NCBI GenBank assembly: GCA_963575745.1
Contig: CAUYUJ010005036.1
Coordinates: forward strand, 190,001-254,000
Length of the DNA: 64,000 nucleotides
Origin: Prorocentrum cordatum
Lineage: Eukaryota > Sar > Dinophyceae > Prorocentrales > Prorocentraceae
Direction of reading: 5' to 3'
Shown: positions 37,545 through 49,215 of the stretch, one piece after another
Layout of the letters: every line of letters starts with the position of its first letter
How positions within the stretch are numbered: the first letter of the stretch is position 1
Made by a program: the position numbers and the translations under genes
The notes under the pieces: generated by a model
Told to the model about the DNA's origin: nothing
The model's database searches: none
Seen by the model: the letters and a program-made list of their open reading frames with translations, nothing else

Positions 37545-37668
37545 TGTCCGACGACATGGTTTTTCAATGCGGGGACCGCGAAAACGGATCCGGGGGAAAG
37601 ATTAACTCAGAGTTGCGGGTCGGGACCTCTGGGGCCGCGCATTGAAGAAAACCGTTTCGTCGGACGCC
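37545..37668. repeat. CCGACGA-type foldback
   Basis: GTCCGACGACATGGTTTTTC then AATGCGGGG on the left is mirrored by CGCATTGAAGAAAACCGTTT then CGTCGGAC on the right, around a ~70-bp middle containing GGTCGGGACCTCTGGGGCC. Confidence 0.65.
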
Positions 37669-37669
37669 T

Positions 37670-39345
37670 GGGAGTGGGAACGAGCAAAAATGGGGACGAT
37701 GCGGTCCAAAACTGGCCAGCAGCCGCTGAGGGGCAGGCCACTCTTGCCCCAAGCAGGCGCTGCGAACCTGAGGGCGAGTCCTGCCCAGAGATCCCCCACG
37801 GCGCCCAAAAGAGGCCTCCAAGATGGCCTCAGGACTGCCCAAGAGGCCCCCAAGACGGCCCCAAGAGGGCACAAAGACGACCCAAGAGGCCTCGATGTCT
37901 TCGTTTTCCAGCTAGCAGGCCTCTGGACGTCCCGATCCTTTCCTCAGGCCCCGCAGCTTTTCGCCCCGAATGGTTCTTGATGGCTCCGGGGCCCAGCGAG
38001 GGCACCCAGAGGCCGGAAACGACAGACAACGGCGCCGTCGTGACATTTTCAAGACGTCACATGTCGGGGTGGTTAGAGTGGGCAGGAGCTGCCGTCGGCC
38101 TGCATCTCCACTTGCTCCCCCACCATTTCGGCCCCCCTTTAGCCAGTCGCCTCTTGACAGACAGACCCGTTCCCTTCCACCCGTGACCCTCACCTCTGGT
38201 CCCTGACCTGGCTCTGCGGGTGCGGGTGGTTTCTGGCTTGCTTCAAGATCCGAGGGGAACCTGAAATAAGAGTACGCATTTCCGTAGATTGACGCTTACT
38301 TCACAACGGAGCCGCCGTGCCAACGCAGCGTGCTTTTCAATCCCGACGTGCTTTTCCTTCATCTCGACCTCCGGGGGCTGTTCGGGACCTGGTAGATCGG
38401 CGATCGACTCTGGTAAGGCTCTGGGTTGCACACAGGCAGCACCGCCTCCCGGCTGGCCTCAACAGGCCCCTTCGGGACTACCTGGGGGGGCTGTCTGTGC
38501 GTAACCCGAAGCCTTTACCAGAGCAACACGGAGGCCCCCGAAGTCCCGACCTTTTCCCCGGGGCTAGTTTTTCATCCCGAGTCATTTTTGATGGTCCTGG
38601 GGCCCTGCGAGGGGCCCCGCGGAAGCCGTAAGCGGCCGAAAATCTCACCGAACTACTCGGGGTGCGGCCTGTTGGGGCCAGCCGGAACTGCCAGGGGAGG
38701 CTGTCTGTGAGCAGCCTGAAACCTTGCAATGTTCGGGGATGGACAGAACCCCCTTTAGCAAAACGTGGTCTAGTGAAAACGACATCGGGCCCAAACCTGG
38801 CGGGCGAAAGCCTGGAAAGTGACGACTACGGCGCCCTCTCGAGAACCGAAAACGGACAATTCACTAATCGACGTGTCAGGGTGGGGGTTCTGTCCACCCC
38901 CGACATGTCGGCCCTCCTGTAGCCTGTCGGCAGGCCCGACCCCGACCCAGGCCCTGGAGCGGCGAGGCGGGGATTCATCCATATACACCGCCTGGGAACC
39001 GACGTCCTGGTGCCCCAGCGGGCGATGGATATGGATATATTTCGGCCCCCGGGGGCCCGAAAATATCTATATCATCCACCGCCTGCCGAGGCTCCGAAAA
39101 CTGACCCTCCAGGCGGTTGCCATGTATAAATTCCCGCCTCGGATGGAGCGGCCAGATCCTGGTCCGCAGGGGCAGAGCACCACCCGCGCCCGAGCCGCGG
39201 TCCGCCCCGAGCCCGAGGCCGCTCGACTGATCGGCTGGCCGGCCCGACCTTTCTAGAAGAGAAGGAGGAGCACCCCGATATGGCCCAGTGTTGTGAATGC
39301 CACGACAATGGACACACTAACAGTCCTATCATTGAATTTAAATGT
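37670..39345. other. Intergenic DNA with short-element fragments
   Basis: AAGAGGCCTCCAAGATGGCC-type repeats occur at 37,785-37,900, CCGACGA-type fragments at 37,930-38,020 and 38,525-38,625, and GGCTGGCCTCAACAGGCCCC near 38,452. No gene supported. Confidence 0.5.
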
Positions 39346-39348
39346 GTT

Positions 39349-39790
39349 TCAGATGCCGGAACATGTTCTAAACATACTTTAAACATGTGTTCCCTACCTA
39401 GGCTCTGCCTGTAAGGGTTCTTACTTTCTTAGCTTAAAGGGGCCGGGCAGTGCAAATCGCCCCGGGCGGTTCCCCCAGTCCCCTGGGAGCTTTAGCTTTA
39501 ATTAGCTTTAGCTTTAGCTTAAACTTAGCTTTAGTATAGATTTAGCTTAGCTTTAGCTTCAGCTTAGCTTTAGCTTAAATTTAGCATAGCTTCAGCTTAG
39601 CTTCAGCTTAGCTTCAGCTTAGCTTTAGTTTAGCTCCAGCTTAGCTTCAGCTTAGCTTTAGCTTAGCTTTAGCTTGGCTTTACTGTTACTACTAATGCTG
39701 CTTTCCTAGGGGCTCCAACTCCTAGGTAGGGTCGCACTGGGATAATTCCACATGTTTAAAACATGGTTAACACATGTTTTGGACATCTGG
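39349..39790. repeat. Outer AT-rich inverted repeat around element copy 4
   Basis: The left arm (39,349-39,391) contains CAGATGCCGGAACATG and TTTAAACATGTG. The right arm, read in reverse complement, contains CAGATGTCCAAAACATG and TTTAAACATGTGG. Arms match at roughly three positions in four. It is either a longer terminus of copy 4 or a palindromic target. Confidence 0.6.
39392..39742 (-). mobile_element. Inverted-repeat element copy 4
   Basis: Shortest copy, with both termini (CCCTACCTAGG at 39,392 and CCTAGGTAGGG ending in CACTGGGA at 39,742) around a degraded TTTAGC array (39,490-39,690). It lies inside a further imperfect inverted repeat of about 43-48 bp (39,349-39,391 and 39,743-39,790) rich in AAACATGTG/CACATGTTT, so the full foldback may extend from 39,349 to 39,790. 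Confidence 0.75.
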
Positions 39791-40172
39791 AAATTATTCG
39801 GCAACATGCTTCCTCTCCATTGGTCGTCCTCCACAATGCTAGCGTGGCGGCTCGCCGCCGGGGGTAGCGCGAGGGGGAGGGCCCTCTGCTCTGCGAGCAA
39901 GTCCTCGTTGTGGTCAGCGGGCGCGACAGGGCGCGGCGTAGAGTAGTGGCCTCGCTGGGTCGTGAGGTCTTGCCAGCCTCTCCAGCCCAGAGCTGCAACG
40001 CTCTCTGAAGTAATAGCACAAAGCGACAGTGCGGAGCTGCTCCTGGCCAGGCAGGGGCCTCCTCACAGGCCGCTCGAAGAGGGAAGAGCACACACACACA
40101 CACCTCTTTTTGTCAGAGAGGGAGGCGGGAAGCCAGAGGGAGAGGGACGCGCACAGCCGATGACCCGAGCAC

Positions 40173-40385
40173 GACATCTCGGCGGCGAGCGAGGGGGGGA
40201 AGTGAGAAGGAGAAGGCCTTCACAGAAGGCGGCGGGGCTTCTCAGAAGCCCTCTGGCCCTGTGGAAATTTTCTGGGTCTTCGGGGACGGCCTAGAAAATT
40301 GCCCCGAAGGCCGGTGGACTTCCGAGCCTTCTGAGAAGGCCTTCTCCTTCTCTTTTCCCCCCTCGCTCGCCCCTCGTCGCAGTGC
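40173..40385. mobile_element. AGAAGGCCTTCT palindromic element, complete copy
   Basis: The left arm GGCGAGCGAGGGGGGGAAGT then GAGAAGGAGAAGGCCTTC is mirrored by GAAGGCCTTCTCCTTCTC then TTTTCCCCCCTCGCTCGCC on the right. The middle has ATTTTCTGGGTCTTCGGGGA with its own short inverted match AGAAAAT/ATTTTCT. About 210 bp, no ORF: MITE-like. A fragment occurs at 41,264-41,360. Confidence 0.7.
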
Positions 40386-40816
40386 AAATGCCACGGCTGC
40401 CGCGCAGGTGGGCACCCTGCGACCGGGGGCGGCACAAGGGCGTCCCCGGCCAGGACGCGGCACGCAGAGGTGCGCCGGAGCTGGGCCGCGCAGTGCCGAG
40501 GCACCCGTGCGCCGACAGCGCACGGTTTTTGTTGCGTCGGCGGCTAGGCAGAGTGGCTGCGCTGGCGGAAGATCATTGGTAGGGCATGCGAATGCGAATT
40601 CAGCCGCAGTGCGCGGGGGGGAGAGGAGGAACGCCCGGCGATGGCAGGAGGGAGATGGAAGCCGGGCCCGCTCAGGGCGCCGACGGCACGCAAAAAGAGC
40701 GGGAGGAGCACGCGGCCAGGAGCACCATGGGCGACAGACCCCGTGCCCCGACGAGGGACGGGGAGGCAGAGAATAGCTAGCAAGTTCCCGCCGTGCTTTT
40801 TGTTCGAGATCGCCAC

Positions 40817-40960
40817 TCCTCCTCCTCTCCTCCTCCTCCTCCTCCTCCTCCTCCTCCTCCTCCTCCTCCTCCCCCTCCTCCTCCTCCTCCTCCTCCTCCT
40901 CCTCCTCCTCCCTCCTCCTCCTCCTCCTCCTCCTCCTCCTCCTCCTCCTCCTCCGCCTCC
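40817..40960 (+). repeat. (TCC)n array
   Basis: CTC triplets with two CCC interruptions; about 140 bp of polypyrimidine. The flanks 40,386-40,816 and 40,961-41,260 show no recognised gene. Confidence 0.9.
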
Positions 40961-41360
40961 CCCTGCGGCCGCCCTGCCCCGCCCTTCCGTTCCCCGACAG
41001 GCCTCATCAATTGCCGCGGCGGCCCTGGCGACACGCTATGCCCTGCGAGCGGATGGCGTGCCGCTCCGCTCCGCGGGGCGGGAGGCCGGAAAAACTCAGG
41101 ACGTTGCCGCTCGGGGACTGCGGCGTGGTGAAAACGCGTCGCCCGAAGCGCGGTGGGCCGGAACTGGCGGCGCCACACGCTAAGCACAAGTTCCCGAACG
41201 TAGGGCCAGATATTGATTGGCTGCTCGCCGAGGAAGGTGGCTCGAAGGGTGCGGCCCTGAGAGAGAAGGCAGGGGGCTTCTCAGAAGGCAAGGGACTTCT
41301 CGGACGCCCTCTCTGCTTGTAAGGGGGCTTCTTGGAAGCCTCTGGACCCCGCCCAAGAAG

Positions 41361-43030
41361 GCCCATGCCTGCCCCCCGCCTCCTTGGAAGCCCACCCCCC
41401 CACCTCGCGCCACCCACTTGTGCTCGCCGCCAACGATCGGCTGCCTGCTTTCGATCCCGACCGATCGACCTCCCCAACTGGATCGGCGGCCACGACTTCG
41501 GCTTACCACGAAGGGAACGGGTCCTGAGGGAAATTGGTCCTGAACCTTGGAGCGTTCCTAAGCAGCCGCATATGAACCCTATGTCCCTGCAGGCCAGATT
41601 CCTGAAAGACTGGCGTGGGGTCAGGATATGAAGGACGTCTGCAGCCAAGTGAACCCCAGCGGGGGTACCCCAGAAAAGATTGGACCCGCAGGGGTAGTTT
41701 TCGCAAATGGTCGCAAGTTCCCCCCATAACCAATGTGTGTTCCGTCCTGAGCATTTTCTGACGGCTCATGGGCCCAGAAAGGCCCTGGGGGGACAGCCCG
41801 AAAACGCCGAACCAAACTCACGCTCGTTTTCCTCAGTACCCCAGTCCGCCGCTGCCATCTCCCAAGACACCCGACGATGTGTTCTTTCCACTCCGTACAC
41901 GTCCCGACCTCTTCCCCGATGCCAATCCTCACCCCGGATCAATGCCTGACGCTCCTGGGTCCCGAACACGTGGCCCCGGAGGCAAAAACGAAGAACGAGA
42001 ACGCCTGGCTCCTTGCTCGGTCTCAGGACCCGAAACGATTGGCAAAGTTTCGGGCTGCGCACAGGCAACCTCCGTTTTGGACGCCCGAAATGGGTACGGA
42101 AAAAATGGGCACAATGCCCAACAACAAATGTTGTCCCAAACCAACAGCGGCCGCTGTTGGGCAGGCGGCCTTCTGTCTCAAATGGACACAGGCCGCGGCG
42201 GCTCGGACACCGAGCCCTGTTGAAAATGAACGAGAACTGCTGTTGGGCATCGCACCCCTTCCTTCCGCACCCATCTCGTTCGTGCCGATCCGTAGTCCCG
42301 GCTGGCCTCAACAGTTGTTTGATTCGCGGGTCGAGAGCGCACCTCTTCCGGTCGAAGCTACGCAGGCCGCGCGAAGCTTGAATTAACCAGAGATGGGGGA
42401 AGAAAAGGGGGGCGCAGCCTCAGAACGAGGCCGGGAGGAGGCAAAGCCTCGGGATCAGGCGGTGCCGTAACCGACGTACTTGCAAAGGACCAGCTGGCCT
42501 CAACAGGCCCCCAGAGCAATCCCGGCTGGCCTCAACAGGCCCCCCGAACAGTCCAGGGCGGTCTCCACACGCTGGCGCCGCCTCCCGCGGCACCCCCGAG
42601 GCGCTCCGCGCCCCGAGGCGCCGAGCCCGCTCTGGGCTCGTCGGGGGGCCTGCTTGCTGAGGCCAGCCGGGACTACTCGGGGGGCCTCTTGAGAATCAGC
42701 TCGCGTAGCTGATTTTCCCGGCGCCGGAGGCGGCTATGTATCGAGGAACGGGTCCCTCGGTGGGGCCGAAACCAGCTGCACGCAGCAGATTTCGTGACCC
42801 CCCCTTTCCCCCCCCCCCCCCCCCTTTCGTTCGGCCCAAGTGATGTGGGGGGGCTGTCTGTGCGCAACTCGAAGCCTTACCAGAGTCGATTCCCCATCCG
42901 CCCGACAAGGCCGGGGTCCGGTAAGCTGATCTGTTCGAGGCGGGGTCCCTGGAAGCCCTGGCCCACCCCGGCGAGGGGCCCGGGAGGCCGAAAGCTGCCA
43001 AAAGCCACCCGTCGTGCTCCTTTCGCAGCG
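41361..43030. other. Dispersed short repeats, no gene
   Basis: CCGACGA-type fragments (41,700-41,800 and 41,868-41,990) and GGCTGGCCTCAACAG at 42,300, 42,490 and 42,521, with an inverted relative at 42,659. Runs of C at 42,797-42,825. Confidence 0.5.
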
Positions 43031-43032
43031 CG

Positions 43033-43320
43033 AGCCTGTGGGAAAAAACACTGTGGGAAAAAACACACTGTGTGTTTTTTGTGCTTTTGTGTGTTTTTTG
43101 TTCCCACAAGCACTGTTTTTTTGTGTTTTTGTATATTTTTCCCCCACAGTGTGTATGTTTTTCCCCCACTGAGTGTGTTTTTTTCCCACAGAGTGGTTTT
43201 TTTTCCCCAAAGTGTGTGTTTTTTCCTACAGTGTGTGTTTTTTCCCACAGTGTGTTTTTTTTGTTGTTCCCACAATGTGTTTTTTCCCACAGTGTGTGTT
43301 TTTTTCCAACAATCCGGGAA
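43033..43320 (+). repeat. CCCACAGTGTGTTTTTT minisatellite
   Basis: About fifteen variants of a 15-22-bp unit made of CCCACAGTGTG and a T run. Unit length and T-run length vary, producing Phe/Cys/Val-rich open frames that are not genes. Confidence 0.93.
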
Positions 43321-43424
43321 CCGATCCCCGCGCTGGCCGCGGTCCGGTGAGCTCGCCGCCAGCTCCCCGTACTCCAGGTTCCCGTCCGGCCGCAGGCGCA
43401 GCTCCACGGCGTTGTGCGTCTGCC

Positions 43425-43645
43425 CCTGGGACCACCCCACGATGACCTGGGCAGACCAGGCAGGAGACCACCCCACGATGACGATGCCCTGGACGCACGA
43501 TGACCACCCACGATGACCTGGACCACTCCACGATGGACGGACCACCCACGTGGACGAGACCACCCCACGATGACCACCCCCCCAGGCGGGGGACCACCCC
43601 ACGATGACCTGGACCACCCCACGATGACCTGGGCAAGCCAGGCAG
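43425..43645 (+). repeat. ACCACCCCACGATGACCTGG minisatellite
   Basis: About nine copies of CCACGATGACCTGG or shorter variants, interspersed with GGGCAGACCAGGCAGGAG (at 43,448, again changed at 43,630). Confidence 0.9.
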
Positions 43646-43649
43646 GAGC

Positions 43650-44219
43650 TGGGGCGCACAGAGACATACCAGTACTACAGTGAAAACGTATAGTAAAGAC
43701 GCGTGGTAAGGACGCAAGACCCTTGGAGGCCGAAGTTGAAGTATTCTGGGCGGCAGGCGGCCAAACCCCTAGGGAACCTGAGAAACTGGCCTGCGAATAT
43801 TGCTAGGGACGGGCCGCAGAGGCTGAGGCAGGCAAGGACCCAAGGATACCCTTGAAAAAGTCGTTTGTCCTTACTATGCGCGTTGATTGTATATGTTCTC
43901 TTTGCAGGCGCGGGTCGGACCCGAACATATAGTATACCCATATTGTAGCATGTCCTTTCCTGAGCGGTGTGGCCAGAAAGCGCCAGCCACGACGCATACA
44001 CTGTAAGATTTCTCGGTGCGCGCGTCGCACATATAGTATAAGTGCGTTGGGGCGACGCCGGGGAGTGATCGTTGGCAGAAGTGACCTTCGATGTGCGGCT
44101 GCTCGCGTCATGACGACATCACGACGGACGCCGTTTGCGCCCTTCGGGGGCCGACGCTGGGCCTCGGCGACCGTCAGAGGCGACTCGGGATGCAAAACTG
44201 GCCACGGAGAACGAGTGAG
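43650..44219. other. Intergenic DNA, ATATAGTATA doublet
   Basis: ACATATAGTATA occurs at 43,926 and 44,030, each 12-15 bases from CGC(G)GGTCGG or GCGCGTCGC. No gene supported. Confidence 0.45.
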
Positions 44220-44335
44220 GAGGGAGGAGGGAGGAGGGAGGAGGAGAAGGAGGAGAAGGAGGAGGAGGAGGAGGAGGAGGAGGAGGGAGGAGGGAGGATG
44301 GAGGAGGGAGGAGGGAGGAGGAGGAGGGGGATGTA
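44220..44335 (+). repeat. (GGA)n array
   Basis: GGAGGAGGGA repeats, purine-only for about 115 bp, ending GGGGGATGTATATAGG. Confidence 0.9.
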
Positions 44336-44502
44336 TATAGGTTTGGCACCCTTCGCTTACAGGCAGGAGTGGCCCAGGGACGTGTGCTGGCGCCAGCTCG
44401 TGCTGGTCCGCCGAAGCCCGCTCGAGACGGCGCGGGCGGTGCAACGAGGGCCGACGCGAGCTCGTGCTGCCGGTGAAGCTGGACGGAGTACAGTCGGGGC
44501 GC

Positions 44503-44695
44503 CTCCTCCTCCTCCTCCTCCTCCTCCTCCTCCTCCTCCTCCTTCTCCTCCCCAACCCGAAATTCGGATCTTCGGGCTGGGTTTGGGTGGTCCGGTAGGC
44601 AGTCCTTCCCCCGGGGCCAGGCTGTCGCCCCGGCAGGTCCACCCGTGCTGGCCCCGTGTCCGATGATTTCGGGAGCGGCAGAGAGGGGGGTGATC
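44503..44695 (+). repeat. Left arm of ~190-bp inverted repeat incl. (TCC)n
   Basis: (CTC)n at 44,503-44,550 is followed by CCCAACCCGAAATTCGGATC and about 140 bp down to GGCAGAGAGGGGGGTGATC. Compared with the reverse complement of 45,405-45,600 it differs at only about eight positions in 165, plus microsatellite length. Confidence 0.93.
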
Positions 44696-45404
44696 GCTAC
44701 AGTCGGGGCGCTGAAGAAGGAACCCCTCTCGTTGGGGAGGGGCTCGGTGTTCCTCGATTGCTTCACAGTTTGCCTTGGGTGTTCCTGAGGTTCCCCAGGG
44801 GGAATCGAAGTTTAGCTTATGAGAAAAAGGGGCCTCGTTCCTTATTTGGGGTTCCTTAGGTCAACGCCCCGACTGTAGGCATGGATCGGGCGAACGTCCC
44901 GCGACAGGGGGGCGCGCGGGGAAGCCGAACCCAAGCGCGCACGCCGCCGCTGTCGCATCGCCGTCGGCGATCGAGGAACCCGGGCGGGCCCGCACAGGAG
45001 GTCACTCTGGCGTAGGGCCACTCTTACGCGTGGCCGACCCCTCTGGGCCTCCGCATCCCCAGGGCCTCCGACGATGTGCTTCTGTCGGTCCCCGGCCCCC
45101 GCGCCCTGCCTCGATCTTGGCCTCCAGGGCCAGCTATCGGGAGCGGCCAAGAGGGGGGTGTCCAAGAGGGGGGGTGCAAATCATGACCGGCGGCATGTGC
45201 GCGGCCCAGCGGGGGGGCCAGGGACGTGAGGAAACAAGAAGAGTCGCCATGGAATCTGGGTAAATCTCGTGGCCCCCGCCACGAGATCCCCCTCCTCCTC
45301 CTCCCTCCTCCCTCCTCACTCCTCCCTCCCCTCCCCTCCTTCCTCCTCCTCCTCCTCCCCTCCTCCCCCCCCCTCCCCCTCCCCCCCCCCTCCCCCCCTG
45401 GCCA

Positions 45405-45660
45405 TCACTCCCCTCTCTGCCGCCCCCGAAATCATCGGACACGGGGCCAGCACGGGTGGACCTGCCGGGGCGACAGCCTGGCCCCGGGGGAAGGACTGCC
45501 TACCGGACCACCCAAACCTAACCCGAAGACCCGAGTTTCGGGTTGGGGAGGAGAAGGAGGAGGAGGAGGAGGAGGAGGAGGAGGAGGAGGGGGAGGAGGA
45601 GGAGGAGGAGGAGGAGGAGGAGAGGAGGAGGAGGAGGAGGAGAGGAGGAGGAGGAGGAGT
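45405..45660 (-). repeat. Right arm of ~190-bp inverted repeat incl. (GGA)n
   Basis: GCCATCACTCCCCTCTCTGC to GTTGGGGAGGAGAAGGAGG, then a (GGA)n array to 45,660. The spacer of about 710 bp contains a pyrimidine array (45,284-45,400) and a partial direct copy GGGAGCGGCCAAGAGGGGGG at 45,139. A third partial copy (CTTCGGGCTGGGTTGGTGTG) lies at 45,764. Confidence 0.93.
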
Positions 45661-45944
45661 GCAAGAAAGTCGACGAGGAGGAACGCGGGTACGGGTTCCA
45701 TGTGTTTTCTCGATGTTCCCCGACCCCCCCCCCCACACTGGAAATGGGGGGCAGATTGAGACCTTCGGGCTGGGTTGGTGTGGTTTGGTGGGTGGTGAGG
45801 GAAGTGGCCAGGAACCCCCGGGGCCGCGCAGCGAACAGAAAGCCATCGTCGACGTCGGGGCCGCCCTTCGCCCTGCAGCGCTGGAGATCGCCCAGCAGGC
45901 CGGCCGCTGCGGCGACGAGGGCGCCCCACGCCCCCCCCCCCCCC

Positions 45945-46170
45945 CCCCCACACGCACACAAAGACACAGACACAGACACAGACACAGACACAGACACACA
46001 GACACACAGACACACAGACACATACACACAGACAATGAGACAATGACACACGACCGCACACAAACAAGCAACTCCACAAACAAACAATTGAAGAAAAAAA
46101 CAAACAAGCAAACAAACAAACAATACGCACGCGCACACACACAAACACACACACACACACACACACATTC
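45945..46170 (+). repeat. CACAGA/CA-type microsatellites
   Basis: CAGACA and ACACAGACAC units at 45,952-46,032, an AAACAAACAAGC stretch at 46,078-46,120, and (CA)n at 46,134-46,168. Confidence 0.9.
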
Positions 46171-46179
46171 GGCGGTTGC

Positions 46180-48400
46180 GTCCTCGCGCGCAGCGCCAAG
46201 GCGGAGTAAGATCGGAGCCGGTGCGCGCGCGGCTAGGCCCTCAGGCGAGATCGCTGTGGATCCCATGCCCCTGCGCACACGAACAGATGCACACAACACA
46301 CGGAAAGAAGGCCCAGAAGACGTCGAGGGACGTAGATTCTCGCTCCTCCCAGCCGCGATGACCAAAAGGGGGCTCTGCCTCCTGCGGGGGGGGGGCAACG
46401 ACCTGGAATTGGCGATACGTCGCCGACACGTCAGCGAGCGGTACTGGGCGGGGCAGGGGGCACAAGCCCCGATGGGCGGTGCGGCGTGCGATCGGCGGTC
46501 GAGGCTTCCCGCCGGCTCGCCCTGGGCCAGCCCTGGACCTCCCACGCCGTCATCTTTCCACGACGCCAACTTGCAGAGACCTCGACCCCTGCCCTGGGGC
46601 TGGCTCGTCATCCCGTCAAACTCGTCTGCCTGTCCTGGCGCCTGGCGATGGCCACAGAAACCGAACACTGTGCTTAAGTGTGTTCCGTGGACATGTGCGT
46701 GAAAGTATGGAAAAAAGCCGTCGTGTTTTTTGTGACGCAAGGAGGCGGGGGAGTCCGCCGCCCCCCTGACATCCGCCGACATGCTGCTTCAATTCGCGTC
46801 CCCAACCAGGTCCCGACCACTGACCCAAAGGATAGTTGTTCGCCCCGGTGCCGTTTTTGATGGCCCTGGTGATCAAAAAAGCCCCCCAGGGCCGGCAAAG
46901 AGGAAACACCGACGATTCATACAACTCATTTCGTACGGTAGATCTGGACCTGCCGTTGCCTCTGAGATGCCTGGAGCAGGGCGAGTTGAGCCAACGGCAG
47001 CTCAAAATCGACCCCCAGACCCTTCCTGGGATCCAACCGCACCAGCTTTCCGAGCTGCGTCCAGCCATGCTGACGAGGGAGGCCCCCGAAGTCCAACTGC
47101 TGGTGTCTCGACTGGCCCTGTGTATCGTTGCCCCTGAGACGACCTGGACGCCAGGCGTCACCTGCTCCCAGACCCTGACCCGACACAGCAGGGTGAAGGG
47201 CGGCGGTGGCAGCTCAGCATCGAAAGGCACGCTCGTCTCGAAGGAGCCGGCCGACAATCCGCCAGGGAAGCCGCAGACCAGCGGCGGAAGCGAGGCCGCA
47301 GTCGCCTCTGGCGGCAAGGCCGCACTGAGCCCCGCCGCCGCCGCTGCCGCCACGGCTGCTCGCCGTCGCCGCCGCCGTCGCTCGGGCGTTTCGTAATGGG
47401 AGGGCGATAGTAAGTGGTGTGAGGGGGACAGGAAAGGGGCCCTAAAGTGCCCCTGGGGCCCCGCATGAAAGAAGACCACTGGCGCCTCTCGGCGGCAAGC
47501 GCTCTGGGCGATGCCATCTGTTCACGCCGCTTCCGCCTGGTCCTGGGCCCCGGGGGCTGGGGGCCGCGCATCGATATCCGGCTCGAGACATGCTGCCGAA
47601 AGCTGGGGTCCAGGGCTCCAGTCGTGACTTTTGGCGAGGCTTCCTTTTTCCGCAACGTCGGACCCCAGGAGATGGCCAGCGCGCATGGCGCGCTGAGGCG
47701 CGATTCTCTGCGGCGGGCTCGGAGGCGCCGAGGCATTGGCGCCCGCGGCCTCCCGGGAGCCCTCGCCCGCCCGCCTCGGGGGGGGGGGCTCCCGAGGCCA
47801 GCCGCTGCGCTCGAGGGGGTTGTCAAGTGCATGTCGGACGCGGCACGGCCCGTGGAGGAGGGGGGTACGGCAGGCTCGTGTCGTGACGGCCTGCGCGCTG
47901 GTTCCTGACAGCGCGTGGATCGCTCGACCTCGAGCGACCGCAGCGACCGCGGCTCCTGGTGGCGCGCGTCGTTCCATGTCGGCTGGTTCCAAGCCGCCGC
48001 CGGCGTTCAGCCTTGAACGACGCGGCGGAAATCCACCAGTAAGCTAGGACCAGCATGCCTGCCCATGCAAAGGCCCAGGACTGGAAAGACAGGTGGCCAC
48101 ATGTGCGCATGTGTATCCACTTCTCGCCCAGGCCAACCGCGTCGTGTGTATCGAGAGCCTCAATGATATGAGGCTGAAGATGACGAGAAAGGACGATGAG
48201 GAGAAGAGCGACAGGCTCTGCGGCAAGCTGTGGCTCCTCGATGTGGACCAGGAGGAACAACAAATACGTAGCACCCCGCAGGTGCAGATTAGATTGAGGG
48301 GGCGGTGGGGACGTCGGCAGTTTGCGAGACTCTGGAGAAGCCCTCCGCAGGCGCCAACCTTTCACAAATTATACAACGAGCCCGCGGCAGGCGCCGATTT
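46180..48400. other. GC-rich region, no gene recognised
   Basis: Contains a CCGACGA-type fragment (46,769-46,890) and a diverged copy of the CGACCTGGAAT/GGCGAT block (46,398-46,440). A plus frame at 46,836-47,396 is open but ends in Ala/Arg low complexity and has no motif. Confidence 0.45.
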
Positions 48401-48407
48401 TGTTAAA

Positions 48408-48784
48408 CCAATGTGGGTAGGTCGCGGGTGGGTCGCAAATGGGTCGCGGATGGGTCGTGGGTGGGTCGTTGTTCGGTCGCGGGTGTAAAAAAACAGAAAA
48501 TCCAACCCATAATAATCACCCCGACAAGCGAAGCCGTTTAGAAAGCGCACACAAGGAATGAATCGAACAAGGCAGGGCTGTTTAGTAAACGCCCAGAGCC
48601 ATTTAGTAAACGTCAATTGTCGGGTCTGGCTGGTTTTTCCTCCCTTGAGGGTGGGTCGCCGGGTGGGTCGCGGATGGGTCGCGGATGGGTCGCGGGGTGG
48701 GTCGCGGGGTGGGTCGCGGGGTGGGTCACGGGTAGGTCGCGGGTGGGTCGCGGGTGGGTCGCGGGGTGGGTCGCGGGTGTGTCG
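48408..48784 (+). repeat. GGGTGGGTCGCG minisatellite
   Basis: Two blocks (48,413-48,485 and 48,645-48,790) of 10-12-bp GTGGGTCGCGG units around a short unique stretch. G-rich on plus. Confidence 0.92.
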
Positions 48785-49215
48785 CGGGTTCAAAAACACA
48801 GGGGATTTGCCACATTTCTGAAATTCGGTGCCACCCCTCACGCAGATCCGCGGGGTCAGTTTCCAAAAACACAGGGGATTTGCCACATTTCTGAAATTCG
48901 GTGCCACCCCTCACGCAGATCCGCGGGGTCAGGGTCCAAAAACACATGGGATTTGCCACATTTCTGAAATTCGGTGCCACCCCTCACGCAGATCCGCGGG
49001 GTCAGGGTCCAAAAACACAGGGATTTGCCACATTTCTGAAATTCGGTGCCACCCCTCACGCAGATCCGCGGGGTCAGGGTCCAAAAACACAGGGGATTTG
49101 CCACATTTCTGAAATTCGGTGCCACCCCTCACGCAGATCCGCGGGGTCAGGGTCCAAAAACACAGGGGATTTGCCACATTTCTGAAATTCGGTGCCACCC
49201 TTCACGCACATCCAT
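48785..49215 (+). repeat. 72-75-bp tandem repeat, six units
   Basis: CAAAAACACAGGGGATTTGC starts units at about 48,791, 48,866, 48,938, 49,010, 49,082 and 49,154. Each unit continues ATTTCTGAAATTCGGTGCC and CACGCAGATCCGCGGGGTC. Units are almost identical (one CATGGG variant, one single-base deletion), pointing to recent expansion. Confidence 0.96.

Noticed and set aside
46836-47396. Plus-strand open frame of ~186 codons as a gene
   Set aside because: It starts inside a dispersed repeat, ends in Ala/Arg low complexity and shows no family motif.
48785-49215. CRISPR array (regular ~73-bp repeats)
   Set aside because: Units are tandem with no unique spacers, and the context is eukaryotic.
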